A stretch of 64,000 bases of DNA from Aristaeella hokkaidonensis. GTDB lineage: Bacteria > Bacillota > Clostridia > Christensenellales > Aristaeellaceae. Both the position numbers and the translations under genes were made by a program. Positions 35,458 through 44,962 of this stretch are shown one piece after another. The notes beneath the pieces are model-generated. The model ran no database searches. It was given only the letters and a program-made list of their open reading frames with translations, and was not told where the DNA came from. Location: assembly GCF_018128945.1 (NCBI RefSeq), contig NZ_CP068393.1, forward strand, positions 3,038,001 through 3,102,000, in the 5' to 3' direction. Numbering within the stretch: the stretch's first letter is position 1; every line of letters begins with the position of its first letter.

Positions 35458-36384
35458 TCAGACTACAGGGATCCCTTCTTCCGGCAGCTCCAGTTCTTCT
35501 TTCGGATAGTCGAGGACGTGTTTGTCGATCTGGTTTACATACGCGGACACGGGATCCGTCGGATCATAAAAAACAGGGATTTTCCGGCCGAGGAAGTTTT
35601 CCTTTCCGTATTTCCGCAGGATAAAGCGGGTGGCGTCTGCATGCGTCTCATAGGGAATGTCATTCACCGTATACTGAATGGTACAGTGGAACAGGGTGAC
35701 TGGATCGTCGTCCAGGTCCAGGTGGGTTTCCCCGATGATCCGGGTGAGGGTACCCGTGGCCAGACCCGTGGCCCTGCGGTGCAGCGTATGGATGCGGTAG
35801 GCAGAATGCAGCCGGGGAGCGGCGGCAGACAGCAGCATAAGGATCAGGATACCGAGCGTGAGCCAGGTGTCCCGGGTGGCATGGCGTGTTTCTATATCCC
35901 GGAGGATCTGCCAAAGAACGAAGAAGAGCACCACGCCGAAGATGATCCGCAGGCCGACGGCGAGTGCGAGCGACGCTTTGGAGCCGCGGAAGGAGGCAAA
36001 CCAGCGACTGAGCACGAGCATGTACAACAGTGCAAGGGTACCGCAGACCATGGCCAGGGTCGCGAACAGGGTGGTGGCTGTCGGAAGCGCTTCGTACTGA
36101 ATGTATGCGGTGATCAGCAGGCACAGGATGCCATGGGAAAAAACCAGAAGTGACGGCCGCTTTTTTTGAACGGCTTTATATACCAGCCAGTTCAGGATGA
36201 CTGCGGCTAAAGCGGCCAGAAGGATCAGGAAGGCAGCCGTACCGGAAAGACAGGCAGCCTCGCCGATGGGACGCCTGAGGAAGATGATACACAGTGCCGG
36301 GGCAAGTGCATAAAAAAGCAGAAACCTTGGGAAAACTGTCAGGAAGAACTTTTTCAGAGCTCGCAGCAGGTCGGATTTGTTCAT
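35458..36384 (-). CDS. Multi-pass membrane protein with DUF3592-like C-terminal domain
   Basis: 308 aa. Six or so hydrophobic segments in the first 210 residues are followed by a soluble domain: a strand-rich segment (VTLFHCTIQYTVNDIPYET) and GRKIPVFYDPTDPVSAYV. The G-x-x-V-x-V-x-YDPxDP pattern is typical of DUF3592 domains. Function unknown. Its stop lies about 97 bases upstream of the small membrane protein gene on the same strand, a gap of AT-rich sequence that may hold a promoter for the latter. Confidence 0.68.
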   Translation of the reverse strand: MNKSDLLRALKKFFLTVFPRFLLFYALAPALCIIFLRRPIGEAACLSGTAAFLILLAALAAVILNWLVYKAVQKKRPSLLVFSHGILCLLITAYIQYEALPTATTLFATLAMVCGTLALLYMLVLSRWFASFRGSKASLALAVGLRIIFGVVLFFVLWQILRDIETRHATRDTWLTLGILILMLLSAAAPRLHSAYRIHTLHRRATGLATGTLTRIIGETHLDLDDDPVTLFHCTIQYTVNDIPYETHADATRFILRKYGKENFLGRKIPVFYDPTDPVSAYVNQIDKHVLDYPKEELELPEEGIPVV

Positions 36385-36544
36385 AAAAACAGCCTCCGTA
36401 TTTTTATCAAACTATAACAAACACCTCATTCCGGATACAGAATAGCAGGGTTAACCAGTATATAAAAGGTTTGAATTCGCAAAATAATTCCCGCTATTTT
36501 GCATTTGTCCTGTTTTTTTGCACATATTTTCATTGTACAGACCT

Positions 36545-36575
36545 AAAAACAGGGCAGGACAAAAGTCCTACCCTG
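36545..36575 (-). terminator. Terminator of the rubrerythrin gene
   Basis: On the minus strand an 11-bp stem (CAGGGTAGGAC with GTCCTGCCCTG, one G-U pair) with a TTTT loop is followed by TTTTTAGG. Confidence 0.82.
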
Positions 36576-36590
36576 CCGGAAATGCTGTTA

Positions 36591-37133
36591 TTATTTACCG
36601 AAGTACCGCTCCAGCAGACCCTTGAAGGCCTTGCCGTGGCGGGCTTCGTCGCGGGCCATTTCATGCACGGTGTCATGGATGGCATCCAGGCCCAGCTCCT
36701 TGGCTTTCTTGGCCAGGTCGGTCTTGCCCTGGGTGGCGCCGTTTTCGGCTTCCACGCGGACGCGGAGGTTTTCCTTGGTGCTGGGGGAGAGCACTTCGCC
36801 CAGCAGCTCGGCGAACTTGGCGGCATGCTCAGCTTCTTCAAAAGCGGCAGTCTTCCAATATTCAGCGATCTCCGGATAGCCTTCACGGGCAGCGGCGCGG
36901 CCCATGGCCAGGTACATGCCGACTTCGCAGCATTCGCCTTCGAAGTTGGAACGCAGACCGGCTTTGATTTCTTCCGGAACGTCCTTGGCAACGCCGACCA
37001 CATGCTCGGCAGCCCAGGTCATTTCGCCTTCCTGTTTGATGAACTTGGAACCGGGAACTTTACAGACGGGGCACTTCTCGGGCGGTTCGGGCCCTTCATG
37101 TACGTACCCGCATACGGGACATACCCACTTCAT
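36591..37133 (-). CDS. Rubrerythrin with N-terminal rubredoxin domain (reverse rubrerythrin)
   Basis: 180 aa from ATG 37133 (GGAGG ten bases ahead). The N-terminus is a rubredoxin-like iron site ([10 protein letters not shown] and [12 protein letters not shown]). The ferritin-like diiron domain follows, with [27 protein letters not shown] and [11 protein letters not shown] supplying the E-x-x-H-type ligands. Domains are in the reverse of the classical order, as in Clostridium reverse rubrerythrins. It reduces hydrogen peroxide and helps anaerobes survive oxygen. Single-gene unit with its own terminator. Confidence 0.92.
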   Translation of the reverse strand: MKWVCPVCGYVHEGPEPPEKCPVCKVPGSKFIKQEGEMTWAAEHVVGVAKDVPEEIKAGLRSNFEGECCEVGMYLAMGRAAAREGYPEIAEYWKTAAFEEAEHAAKFAELLGEVLSPSTKENLRVRVEAENGATQGKTDLAKKAKELGLDAIHDTVHEMARDEARHGKAFKGLLERYFGK

Positions 37134-37246
37134 AATGACTACCTCCATATTCTTAATAGTAAAAATGTCTTTTCCGGCCACTTGCCTGGTCAGATTATAC
37201 CATTGAAAACATTGTAAAGTAAAGAAAGAAATCAGGTCAGAAAAAC

Positions 37247-37275
37247 TTGCTTTTGGTTGAAATGTATGGTAAAAT
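37247..37275 (+). promoter_or_regulatory. Promoter of rpsB-tsf
   Basis: TTGCTT, 17-bp spacer, TAAAAT. Start expected near 37282, leaving a leader of about 95 bases. Confidence 0.7.
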
Positions 37276-37288
37276 CCATCCGATTACG

Positions 37289-37353
37289 CACCTTTTCCCT
37301 GCGACTGCTTGTGCCGCACACCGCGGTGGCCGGCCGCACAAGGGAAAGGGGTG
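37289..37353 (+). promoter_or_regulatory. Structured 5' leader of rpsB, candidate S2 autoregulation site
   Basis: A long stem pairs CACCTTTTCCCT (37289-37300) with AGGGAAAGGGGTG (37341-37353) with a single bulged G. Inside it TGTGC and GCACA pair around a GC-rich part with a CACCGCGGTG hairpin. The structure ends 25 bases before the rpsB ATG. Autoregulatory leaders are known for rpsB in other bacteria; that this is one is inference. Confidence 0.5.
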
Positions 37354-37377
37354 GAAAATAACAAGGAGGGAACCCCT

Positions 37378-38136
37378 ATGGCAGTCATTTCCATGAAACA
37401 GCTTCTGGAAGCCGGCGTACACTTTGGTCATCAGACCCGCCGGTGGAACCCGAAGATGGCGCAGTACATCTTCACCGAACGTAACGGCATCTACATCATC
37501 GACCTGCAGAAGACAGTCCGCAAGGTTGATGAAGCTTATGCTTTCGTCCGCGACATCGCGATGGAAGGCAAGAGCATCCTGTTCGTCGGCACCAAAAAGC
37601 AGGCCCAGGAATCCATTGAATCCGAAGCCAAGCGCTGCAACATGTTTTATGTCAACAACCGCTGGCTGGGCGGTATGCTGACTAACTTCAAGACCATCCG
37701 CACCCGTATTGAGCGCCTGAACCAGATCGACAAGATGGAACAGAGCGGTCAGTTCGACGTGCTGCCCAAGAAGGAAGTTATCAAGCTGATCCACGAGCGG
37801 GAAAAGCTGGAAACCAACCTGGGCGGTATCCGCGAGATGAAGAAGCTGCCCGGCGCTCTGTTCGTTGTGGACCCCCGCAAGGAGCACATCGCCGTGACCG
37901 AAGCCCGCATCCTGGGCATCCCGATCGTGGGCATTGTTGATACCAACTGCGATCCTGACGAAATCGACTACGTGATCCCCGGCAACGACGACGCTATCCG
38001 CGCTGTGAAGCTGATCGCCGGCAAGCTGGCCGATGCTGTGCTGGAAGGCAAGCAGGGCGAGCAGGTTGAAGCTGAAGCTGAAGAAGCTCCCGCTGAAGCC
38101 GAAGAGAAGCCCGCCGAGGAAGCTACCGAAGCTTAA
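37378..38136 (+). CDS. rpsB: 30S ribosomal protein S2
   Basis: 252 aa from ATG 37378 with AAGGAGGG seven bases ahead. Typical S2 sequence: [62 protein letters not shown] and [22 protein letters not shown]. The C-terminal tail is an acidic EA-rich run (about 25 residues), a common species-specific extension. Followed by tsf after 59 bases, the usual order. Confidence 0.98.
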   Translation: MAVISMKQLLEAGVHFGHQTRRWNPKMAQYIFTERNGIYIIDLQKTVRKVDEAYAFVRDIAMEGKSILFVGTKKQAQESIESEAKRCNMFYVNNRWLGGMLTNFKTIRTRIERLNQIDKMEQSGQFDVLPKKEVIKLIHEREKLETNLGGIREMKKLPGALFVVDPRKEHIAVTEARILGIPIVGIVDTNCDPDEIDYVIPGNDDAIRAVKLIAGKLADAVLEGKQGEQVEAEAEEAPAEAEEKPAEEATEA

Positions 38137-38195
38137 TCATTAACGGCTTGAACCTCTGACAAATAGAATAAGTATATTAGAGAGGATTGATTAAT

Positions 38196-39122
38196 ATGGC
38201 AGCAATTACTTCCGCTATGGTTAAAGAGCTGCGCGAGCGCACCAGCGCCGGCATGATGGATTGCAAAAAGGCTCTGGTTGAGAGCGACGGAGATATGGAC
38301 AAGGCCATTGAATGGCTGCGTGAAAAGGGACTGAGCCAGGCTGCCAAGAAGGCCAGCCGTATCGCCGCTGAAGGCGTTGTGGCTCAGTACACCAACGATG
38401 AAGGCACCATCGGTGCGATCGTCGAAGTGAACTGCGAAACCGACTTCGTTGCCAAGACCGATAACTTCATCGGCTTCGCCAACAAGGTTGCCAAGCAGGT
38501 TGCTCTGGCTAACCCCGCTGATGTGGACGCCCTGATGGCCCAGGCTTTCGTGGACGACAACAGCAAGACCATTTCCGACCTGGTCAGCGATGCGACCGTT
38601 GCGATCGGTGAGAAGATCTCCGTCCGCCGCTTCAGCCGCTACGAGACCACCGGTGTGGTTTCCACCTACATTCACCTGGGTGGCAAAGTCGGCGTTATGG
38701 TCGAAGTTGCCGCTGATGCTGCCGGCCGTGCCAGCGAAGACGTGAAGACCTTCGCTCATGACCTGGCTCTGCAGATCGCCGCTGCCAAGCCCGAGGCTGT
38801 CCGCCGCGAAGAAGTGGACGTTGAGAAGCTGGAGAAGGAAAAGGAAATCCTTCGCGCCCAGGCTCTGAACGAAGGCAAGCCCGAGAAGATCGTCGATCGT
38901 ATGGTCGAAGGCCGTATCGAAAAGTACTACAAGGAAGTGTGCCTGCTCGAGCAGCCCTTCGTCAAGGATCCCGATAAGAACATCAAGGGTCTGATGGGCG
39001 AGATCGCCAAGGCTGCCGGCGCTGAACTGGATGTTGTGAAGTTCAGCCGCTTCGAGCGCGGTGAAGGCATCGAAAAGCGGAAGGATGACCTGGCCGCTGA
39101 GATCGCCGCGATGCAGAAGTAA
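38196..39122 (+). CDS. tsf: Elongation factor Ts
   Basis: 308 aa. Starts [27 protein letters not shown] with the UBA-like N-terminal domain. The TDFVAKT motif that inserts into EF-Tu is present. Two core subdomains and the [11 protein letters not shown] region follow. Exchanges GDP on EF-Tu. A TTG nine bases upstream is in frame, but ATG 38196 is the family start. Terminator follows within 12 bases. Confidence 0.98.
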   Translation: MAAITSAMVKELRERTSAGMMDCKKALVESDGDMDKAIEWLREKGLSQAAKKASRIAAEGVVAQYTNDEGTIGAIVEVNCETDFVAKTDNFIGFANKVAKQVALANPADVDALMAQAFVDDNSKTISDLVSDATVAIGEKISVRRFSRYETTGVVSTYIHLGGKVGVMVEVAADAAGRASEDVKTFAHDLALQIAAAKPEAVRREEVDVEKLEKEKEILRAQALNEGKPEKIVDRMVEGRIEKYYKEVCLLEQPFVKDPDKNIKGLMGEIAKAAGAELDVVKFSRFERGEGIEKRKDDLAAEIAAMQK

Positions 39123-39133
39123 TAAAACAGAAG

Positions 39134-39165
39134 AAAAGGGCTGTCTGATGACAGCCCTTTTTTCT
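39134..39165 (+). terminator. Terminator of rpsB-tsf
   Basis: AAAAGGGCTGTC and GACAGCCCTTTT arms with a TGAT loop, then T residues. Confidence 0.9.
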
Positions 39166-39216
39166 TAAATGAATACTTAAAACTTAAAAATTCTATATGC
39201 TTAAGGTGGTGAGAAG

Positions 39217-39894
39217 ATGAAGATTGGACTTTTGATCGCAATTACCCGGGAACTGGAGGCTTTCCTGCAGAGCGGGGAAGAGCGGACCGAGGAGATTGTG
39301 GCGGGCAGAACTATCTACAAGACCCGGATGGAAGGCCATGAAATCTATGCCGTATGTTCCGGCTGCGGAGAGATTGATGCGTCCTCTGCAACCATGCTGC
39401 TGATCGTGAAATACGGCTGCGAACTGATCCTGAATTTCGGCGTGACCGGCGCCTTGCTGGAAGACCTGAAGGTGGAAGACCTGTTCGTGGCAGAGAAGGC
39501 ATGGCATTATGATTTCGATATCACTGCCTTCGGCGGCACTGAGAAACTGGGCCAGTACTCGGAGTATCCTGATGAATTCATTCCCCTGGATGCAGGCCTG
39601 GTGAACCTTGTGACGGAGAAGATCCCCGGAATCCGGAAAATCGCGGTAGCCAGCGCGGATAAGTTCGTGGAAGACAGGAATGAGAAACTGCGCCTGCGTG
39701 AATCCGGCTGCGGCCTGTGCGAGATGGAACTGGCGGGTATTGCCCGGGTATGCGAGCGCAGCGGCGTAAAGTGCCTGTCCATCAAGTGCATCAGCGACGC
39801 GTTTGACGGAACCGGAGCGGATTTTGAGAAGAACGTAAGAAACAGCGCGGCGAAAGCGTTCAGCGCAATCCGGGAAGTACTTAAAGCGCTCTGA
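39217..39894 (+). CDS. mtnN: 5'-methylthioadenosine/S-adenosylhomocysteine nucleosidase
   Basis: 225 aa phosphorylase/nucleosidase fold: IGLLIAITRELEAF start, SGCGEIDASSATMLLI, FGVTGALLEDLKVEDLFVAE, CEMELAGIARVC (the ribose-binding ME pair) and CISDAF with the catalytic Asp. It cleaves adenine from MTA and SAH, recycling methyl-cycle by-products. AAGGTGGTGAG precedes the ATG. Confidence 0.9.
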   Translation: MKIGLLIAITRELEAFLQSGEERTEEIVAGRTIYKTRMEGHEIYAVCSGCGEIDASSATMLLIVKYGCELILNFGVTGALLEDLKVEDLFVAEKAWHYDFDITAFGGTEKLGQYSEYPDEFIPLDAGLVNLVTEKIPGIRKIAVASADKFVEDRNEKLRLRESGCGLCEMELAGIARVCERSGVKCLSIKCISDAFDGTGADFEKNVRNSAAKAFSAIREVLKAL

Positions 39895-39920
39895 TCCTTG
39901 TATGATTTATGAATTAATGG

Positions 39921-39950
39921 TTGTACAAGATTTGAGGAATATGGTATACT
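39921..39950 (+). promoter_or_regulatory. Promoter of the IscU-like/GGGtGRT pair
   Basis: TTGTAC, 18-bp spacer, TATACT. Start expected about 39957, 48 bases before the ATG. Confidence 0.6.
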
Positions 39951-40004
39951 TAATCGGTTACCAATAACAATACTATCAACCTGAGACAGGAGGAACCGAT
40001 TCAC

Positions 40005-40706
40005 ATGCAATACACCAAAGAAGTGGAAGAAATGGTCTGTGTTGCGAAGGGTCCGAATCATGGCCCCGCGCCTATTCCCGAAGAGGGAAAATGGATTCAG
40101 GCCAAGGAGATTAAAGATATCTCCGGTTATACTCACGGCATTGGCTGGTGCGCTCCCCAGCAGGGCACCTGCAAACTGAGCCTGAACGTGAAGAACGGCG
40201 TCATCGAGGAAGCACTGGTGGAGACCATCGGTTGCTCCGGTATGACCCACTCCGCCGCTATGGCCAGTGAGATTCTGCCCGGCAAGACCATCCTGGAAGC
40301 CCTGAACACCGACCTGGTGTGCGACGCTATCAATACCGCTATGCGCGAACTGTTCCTGCAGATCGTGTACGGCCGCACCCAGAGCGCCTTCTCCGATGAC
40401 GGTCTGCGCATCGGCGCCGGTCTGGAAGACCTGGGCAAGGGCCTGCGTTCCATGGTCGGTACCATGTACGGCACCCGCGAAAAGGGCACCCGTTACCTGG
40501 AAATGACCGAAGGTTATGTTGTCAAGATGGCACTGGACAAGGACGATCAGGTCTGCGGCTACCAGTTCCTGAGCCTGGGCAAGATGATGGACGCCATCAA
40601 GAAGGGCATGTCCCCGAACGAAGCGTACGAAAAGAACCTGGGCACCTACGGCCGGTTCAAGGCTGAAGACGGCGCGGTCAAGTGGATTGACCCGCGTAAG
40701 GAATAA
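40005..40706 (+). CDS. IscU-like iron-sulfur cluster scaffold protein
   Basis: 233 aa. The IscU/NifU-N-like core carries cysteines in GWCAPQQGTC, ETIGCSGMTHSAAMASE and TDLVCDAI, fitting a cluster-binding scaffold. A C-terminal extension (about residues 130-233) is not part of ordinary IscU. It directly precedes a GGGtGRT-family gene, an arrangement recurring in anaerobic Firmicutes. It probably assembles or delivers Fe-S clusters to that partner. AGGAGG lies eleven bases ahead of the ATG. Confidence 0.78.
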   Translation: MQYTKEVEEMVCVAKGPNHGPAPIPEEGKWIQAKEIKDISGYTHGIGWCAPQQGTCKLSLNVKNGVIEEALVETIGCSGMTHSAAMASEILPGKTILEALNTDLVCDAINTAMRELFLQIVYGRTQSAFSDDGLRIGAGLEDLGKGLRSMVGTMYGTREKGTRYLEMTEGYVVKMALDKDDQVCGYQFLSLGKMMDAIKKGMSPNEAYEKNLGTYGRFKAEDGAVKWIDPRKE

Positions 40707-40723
40707 GGGGAGGTGTGAGACAA

Positions 40724-41743
40724 ATGGCTTTGTTTGAAAACTATGAAGGCCGCATGCCTCAGCTGCAGCCTGTTCTGGACAAGTACGGATTCAAAAACTT
40801 CGAGGAAGTTAAAGCTTTTACCAACGGCAAGGGCGTTGACGCTTACTCCATCGTGGAGAGCACCCAGCCCATCTGCTTTGAGAACGTGAAGTGGGCCTAT
40901 GAACTGGGCGCCGCTATCGCCATCAAGGAAGGCGCCAAGAACGCTGCTGAAGCCGCCAAGTGGATCGGCACCGCTCTGCAGGCCTTCTGTATCCCCGGTT
41001 CTGTTGCGGACCAGCGCCAGGTCGGTATCGGCCACGGCAACCTGGGCGCCATGCTGCTGGACGAGGAAACCGAATGCTTCGCTTTCCTGGCCGGCCACGA
41101 ATCCTTCGCTGCTGCTGAGGGCGCCATCAAAATCGCCCTGAACGCCAACAAGGTTCGTAAAAAGCCCCTGCGGGTTATCCTGAACGGCCTGGGCAAGGAC
41201 GCCGCCATGATCATTTCCCGGATCAACGGCTTCACCTATGTGCAGACCAAGTATGACTATCTGTCCGCTGACGTGAAGGAAGATCACGCGCTGACCGTTG
41301 TCAAGAAGACCGCTTACTCCAACGGTGACCGTGCCAAGGTTAACTGCTACGGCGCGGACGATGTGCGTGAAGGCGTTGCCATCATGTGGCACGAGGGCGC
41401 GGACATCTCCATCACCGGTAACTCCACCAACCCCACCCGTTTCCAGCATCCCGTTGCGGGCACCTACAAGAAGGAACGCTGGGAAGCCGGCAAGAAGTAC
41501 TTCTCCGTGGCTTCCGGCGGCGGCACCGGCCGTACCCTGCATCCCGACAACATGGCTGCCGGTCCTGCCTCCTACGGTATGACGGACACCATGGGCCGTA
41601 TGCACTCTGACGCGCAGTTCGCCGGTTCCTCCTCCGTCCCCGCTCACGTGGAGATGATGGGTTTCCTGGGCGCCGGTAACAACCCCATGGTCGGTATGAC
41701 CGTTGCTGTGGCTGTGGCTGTGCAGGAAGCAATGAACAAGTAA
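40724..41743 (+). CDS. GGGtGRT-family protein
   Basis: 339 aa from ATG 40724, 17 bases after the scaffold gene (GGGGAGG ahead). The namesake motif reads SGGGTGRTLHPDNMAAGPASYG near residue 265. VADQRQVGIGHGNLGAMLLDEETECFAFLAGHE is another conserved block. The family's activity is not established. The constant pairing with an IscU-like scaffold suggests an Fe-S related enzyme. Confidence 0.85.
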   Translation: MALFENYEGRMPQLQPVLDKYGFKNFEEVKAFTNGKGVDAYSIVESTQPICFENVKWAYELGAAIAIKEGAKNAAEAAKWIGTALQAFCIPGSVADQRQVGIGHGNLGAMLLDEETECFAFLAGHESFAAAEGAIKIALNANKVRKKPLRVILNGLGKDAAMIISRINGFTYVQTKYDYLSADVKEDHALTVVKKTAYSNGDRAKVNCYGADDVREGVAIMWHEGADISITGNSTNPTRFQHPVAGTYKKERWEAGKKYFSVASGGGTGRTLHPDNMAAGPASYGMTDTMGRMHSDAQFAGSSSVPAHVEMMGFLGAGNNPMVGMTVAVAVAVQEAMNK

Positions 41744-41755
41744 ATCCAAATGATC

Positions 41756-41788
41756 AACACTCCCGAAGATTCTTCGGGAGTGTTTTCA
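41756..41788 (+). terminator. Terminator of the IscU-like/GGGtGRT operon
   Basis: AACACTCCCGAAG and CTTCGGGAGTGTT arms with an ATT loop, then TTTC. Confidence 0.88.
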
Positions 41789-41873
41789 TTTGGAAATGAA
41801 TACTGAAAACTTAAGACTTAAAACTTAAAAATATGGAGGTTACTGCCATACACTCCGGTGATCGTTGTCAGGC

Positions 41874-41902
41874 TTGCGAAAAGGGAAAGGGTATATTAAA
41901 AT
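41874..41902 (+). promoter_or_regulatory. Promoter of the SDR-phosphodiester glycosidase pair
   Basis: TTGCGA, 17-bp spacer, TAAAAT. Start expected about 41909. Confidence 0.55.
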
Positions 41903-41944
41903 ACATGCGTATGTGCACCTCGTGGAGAAACGGAGGTCGGAATC

Positions 41945-42766
41945 ATGAGCGGACAGAAAACGGTCTGGGTAACCGGTGCTTCCAGCGGACTGGGACTGCA
42001 CACCGCGATGCAGCTGCAGAAAGACGGCTGGCGCGTGATTGCCGGCGCCCGTAGCTTTGAAGAAGGCGAAACCGACGGCATGTACCGGCTGAAGCTGGAC
42101 GTGACGGACGAAGAAAGCGTCCGGCGCTTCTGCGAGAAGGCGGCTGAGATAGCTCCGCCGGATGCCCTGGTGCAGTGCGCGGGCATGCTGGTGCTGGGTT
42201 CCTGCGAGGAGACCGGAACCGAAGAGTTCCGCCGGGTAATCGACACCAACTACCTGGGCATGGTCCGGGTAAACCGGGCTGTGCTTCCGATCATGCGGGC
42301 ACAGGGCGGCGGCAAGATTGTGATGTTTTCCTCCATCAACGGCCTGCTGGGCATTCCTTTCCAGAGCGCCTATACGGCGAGCAAGCATGCCATTGAAGGA
42401 TACGCGGAGTGCCTGGCCCTGGAGGTTAAGCCTTTCGGCATCCAGGTGATGCTGGTGGAGCCCGGGGATCACCGGAGCGGAAGTGACAAGTACCGTCCCC
42501 ACGCGGCAGCCATGAACGACAATTCTCCCTATGCCGCGGAATACGAAAGCTCGGTATCCGTCATTGCCCATGACGAACATAACGGATCCGATCCGGACGT
42601 GCTGGGCCGGAAGATAGCCCGGACGCTGGATAAAAAGAAGATTCCCTTCCGGAAACGGATTGCCAGTCCGGATCAGCACCTGGCGGTGTATGTGCACAAG
42701 CTGCTGCCGGCGAAACTGAATGCGGCGATCCTGAGACAATATTACATTCGAAAGAAGAAACCGTAA
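41945..42766 (+). CDS. Short-chain dehydrogenase/reductase
   Basis: 273 aa Rossmann enzyme: TGASSGLG cofactor motif at residue 10, CAGM (the NAG-type motif), MFSSINGL with the active Ser and YTASK with catalytic Tyr and Lys. A C-terminal 80-residue extension lies beyond the core. NAD(P)-dependent alcohol/ketone chemistry is expected; the substrate is unknown. Its stop shares one base with the start of the next gene. Confidence 0.9.
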   Translation: MSGQKTVWVTGASSGLGLHTAMQLQKDGWRVIAGARSFEEGETDGMYRLKLDVTDEESVRRFCEKAAEIAPPDALVQCAGMLVLGSCEETGTEEFRRVIDTNYLGMVRVNRAVLPIMRAQGGGKIVMFSSINGLLGIPFQSAYTASKHAIEGYAECLALEVKPFGIQVMLVEPGDHRSGSDKYRPHAAAMNDNSPYAAEYESSVSVIAHDEHNGSDPDVLGRKIARTLDKKKIPFRKRIASPDQHLAVYVHKLLPAKLNAAILRQYYIRKKKP

Positions 42767-43755
42767 TGAAGATGATGAAACGACTGCTGGCCCTGACCCT
42801 GACGATACTGCTTTTGCTGCCTGGATTATCCGGCGCCGAAGGAACGGAAAAGGACGGCTGGCATTTTGACGAAAAAGGATTCCTGACCGGAGACGACAAT
42901 CCCGGAGAGGAATACATCCTGGAGGATGAAAAACAGGGCATCTGGCAGTATGCTTCCAAGGACCTGTCCATCAAAGTGACCCGGTTCGAGGAGAAGACCA
43001 AGAAGAAAAAGAAGCAGATATACTGTGTGGCGGATATCTGGTGCTCCGAGGCATCTCCGCTGGGAGCGATCCAGTCCGCCCCCAAGGAAAGCCTGAAGCT
43101 GAAGGGCGTGGCCTATGCGGGCATCGAACAGCGCCATGTGGAGGACCTGATTGCAAAGAATCCGTCCATCCTGGCTGTATCCGATGACATGTACGGCCTG
43201 CGGATTACTCCTGTCAGTAAAGGAAAGACGAAGTATGATTATCATGGCGTAGTCATCCGCAACGGTGAAGTGATTGCGACCAAGACGCGGAACAGCCAGA
43301 AGAAACGGAGCTGGCCGAACCTGGATACCATGGCGGTGTACCAGGACGGCAGCATGAAGGCCTTTGACTGCGACGCGCTGACTGCGGAAGAGTACCTGGA
43401 GCAGGGCGCGGTGCATGTGTTTGCTTTCGGACCCTGGCTGTTGTCCGGGGGTGAGGTGCATCCGAAACTGGAAAAGATCAACAACTATTCGGAACCCCGG
43501 GTGGCACTGGGCATGATCGAGCCCTATCACTATATCCTGATCGTGACCACGGGACGGCCCACCAATAAGTACCAGGGATACAAGCTGACCTGGCTGGCTG
43601 ACAAGATGAAGGAATACGGCTGCACGGAAGCCCTGAACCTGGACGGCGGAGCCACCGTGGCCCTGGCATTCAACAACAAGATCATTCTCCACGGCGACAT
43701 GGAAGCCAAAACGCTTCGGAACCTGGGAAGCATGATCGCATGGGGAATAAAATAA
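42766..43755 (+). CDS. Secreted phosphodiester glycosidase (NAGPA) domain protein
   Basis: 329 aa with a signal peptide (MKMMKRLLALTLTILLLLPGLSG). The catalytic domain carries HVFAFGPWLLSGGEVHP, EPRVALGMIEPYHYILIVTTGRP and EALNLDGGATVALAF, the same blocks as the C-terminal half of the LRR protein at 33345. Predicted to release a sugar from a phosphodiester at the cell envelope. Overlaps the SDR stop by one base. A weak hairpin (ATCGGCCT/AGGCCGAT) follows at 43774-43800. Confidence 0.85.
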   Translation: MKMMKRLLALTLTILLLLPGLSGAEGTEKDGWHFDEKGFLTGDDNPGEEYILEDEKQGIWQYASKDLSIKVTRFEEKTKKKKKQIYCVADIWCSEASPLGAIQSAPKESLKLKGVAYAGIEQRHVEDLIAKNPSILAVSDDMYGLRITPVSKGKTKYDYHGVVIRNGEVIATKTRNSQKKRSWPNLDTMAVYQDGSMKAFDCDALTAEEYLEQGAVHVFAFGPWLLSGGEVHPKLEKINNYSEPRVALGMIEPYHYILIVTTGRPTNKYQGYKLTWLADKMKEYGCTEALNLDGGATVALAFNNKIILHGDMEAKTLRNLGSMIAWGIK

Positions 43756-43829
43756 TGCAAATGAAAAGTTATCGGCCTGAGGAGATTTCCACAGGCCGAT
43801 TGCTATGTAACAAAGGGGACAAGGCGCTG

Positions 43830-43861
43830 ATGTGACAGTTGGTCTGTCCCTGCTGTCACAT
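43830..43861 (+). repeat. Palindromic interspersed repeat, single copy
   Basis: A 32-bp unit whose ends are ATGTGACAG and CTGTCACAT around GTCTGTCCC. The same unit occurs twice more as a tail-to-tail pair at 45913-45990. Confidence 0.6.
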
Positions 43862-43978
43862 CCATGCTCCTCTCACAGACTTGGTTTTATGATATAAACA
43901 AGCTAACACAGTTTATCACTGTGGACAATAACGTTCTTCTTTATTTATTCGACGAATGGTTGAGTCGGGCTTGTTCCT

Positions 43979-44563
43979 TTATTTCTTCCCGAATATCTTC
44001 AGGGCTGCCCCGGCTTTTTTGCAGACCTCGACCAGGAACAGGCAGATGGCGCCGTAAAGTATATAGGGAAGGAACGTTGACAGGAATACGGAGAAAGAGA
44101 AATTGATTTGCTGGACGTCGTTAATGTAATAGTTGGTCGGAAGACGACCCGCCATGATCGCAAGGATCAGGCCGCCGAGGGTGATGATGCCCGCTGCAAC
44201 GGTGAGGAGTATGACCACCCAGTCCTTTTCTTTTTTCTCAATCAGTTTTGCTGTGGGGATGGGAGAACTCTGTTTCAACTTGGTGAGAACGGATTCGGGA
44301 ATCTGCTTTTCTACGGCGGCAAATTCCTCTTCACTCATTTCCACCGGAAGCTTTTTCAGGACATAGTATTTCCAGTCAGAATACTTGGTAAGGTTGCTGT
44401 CGGTTGCCTTGTAATATTCGTATTCTTCCCGGGTGACTTCAATATAATCCTTTTTGCTCTCTAGGAGACCTGCATACTCAAGCACCCTGTAGCGGTACCT
44501 GGCCTCAGCCAGTTCCTTTTGATGTTCGCAATCGTTCAGGTATTCCCGTACCTTATCCTGCAT
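43979..44563 (-). CDS. Membrane protein with two C-terminal helices, unknown function
   Basis: 194 aa from ATG 44563 (AAGGAG about ten bases ahead). A charged, helical N-terminal half (about 105 residues, rich in Glu, Lys and Tyr) is followed by two membrane helices (VILLTVAAGIITLGGLILAIM and FLPYILYGAICLFLVEVC). No family recognised. The gene stands alone between two repeat-bearing gaps. Confidence 0.65.
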   Translation of the reverse strand: MQDKVREYLNDCEHQKELAEARYRYRVLEYAGLLESKKDYIEVTREEYEYYKATDSNLTKYSDWKYYVLKKLPVEMSEEEFAAVEKQIPESVLTKLKQSSPIPTAKLIEKKEKDWVVILLTVAAGIITLGGLILAIMAGRLPTNYYINDVQQINFSFSVFLSTFLPYILYGAICLFLVEVCKKAGAALKIFGKK

Positions 44564-44673
44564 AGAGCTCACTCCTTATTTTTGTGTCGATGGGAAGATG
44601 GTTATGGGGCAGTATGGAAAAACGCAACTCTTATGTAATCATTATATAAAAATACATACAATTTGCAAGAAGT

Positions 44674-44921
44674 GAGTCCGGACTCGCTCCTACCTCCTAT
44701 CCGCAACCTCAATCGTCGCACTGCTCCCTTGGAGCGGTCGCATTGCTCGTTTCGGCAAGGATTCGCGCGCGCACCGCGGGCGGAATTCCTCGTGCCCGGG
44801 GCTGCCGCCCGTTCTCCACTGAAAACTGTCCACTGGACAGTTTTCCGGGCGTTCCGAACCCCGCGCACCGCGCACAACAGGACTCCGGGTCACTTCCTGC
44901 TTCGCAGGATAGCCCACTGGG
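44674..44921. repeat. Interspersed hairpin repeat with CC-ACT-GG tips, copy A
   Basis: The 499-bp gap before queT carries this repeat. It has a GCTCC/GGAGC hairpin (44723-44735), an 11-bp stem GAAAACTGTCC/GGACAGTTTTC with loop ACT (44821-44845), a second CCC-ACT-GGG tip (44913-44921) and a GAGTCC/GGACTC palindrome. Flanking words CGCAACCTCAATCGTCGC, CCGTTCTCCACTGA and CCGGGCGTTCCGAACCCC recur in copy B at 45717-45881. No credible ORF. Confidence 0.7.
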
Positions 44922-44962
44922 TCACCGCTTCCTTCACTCCCCTCCTACCTGATCGGTATCCC

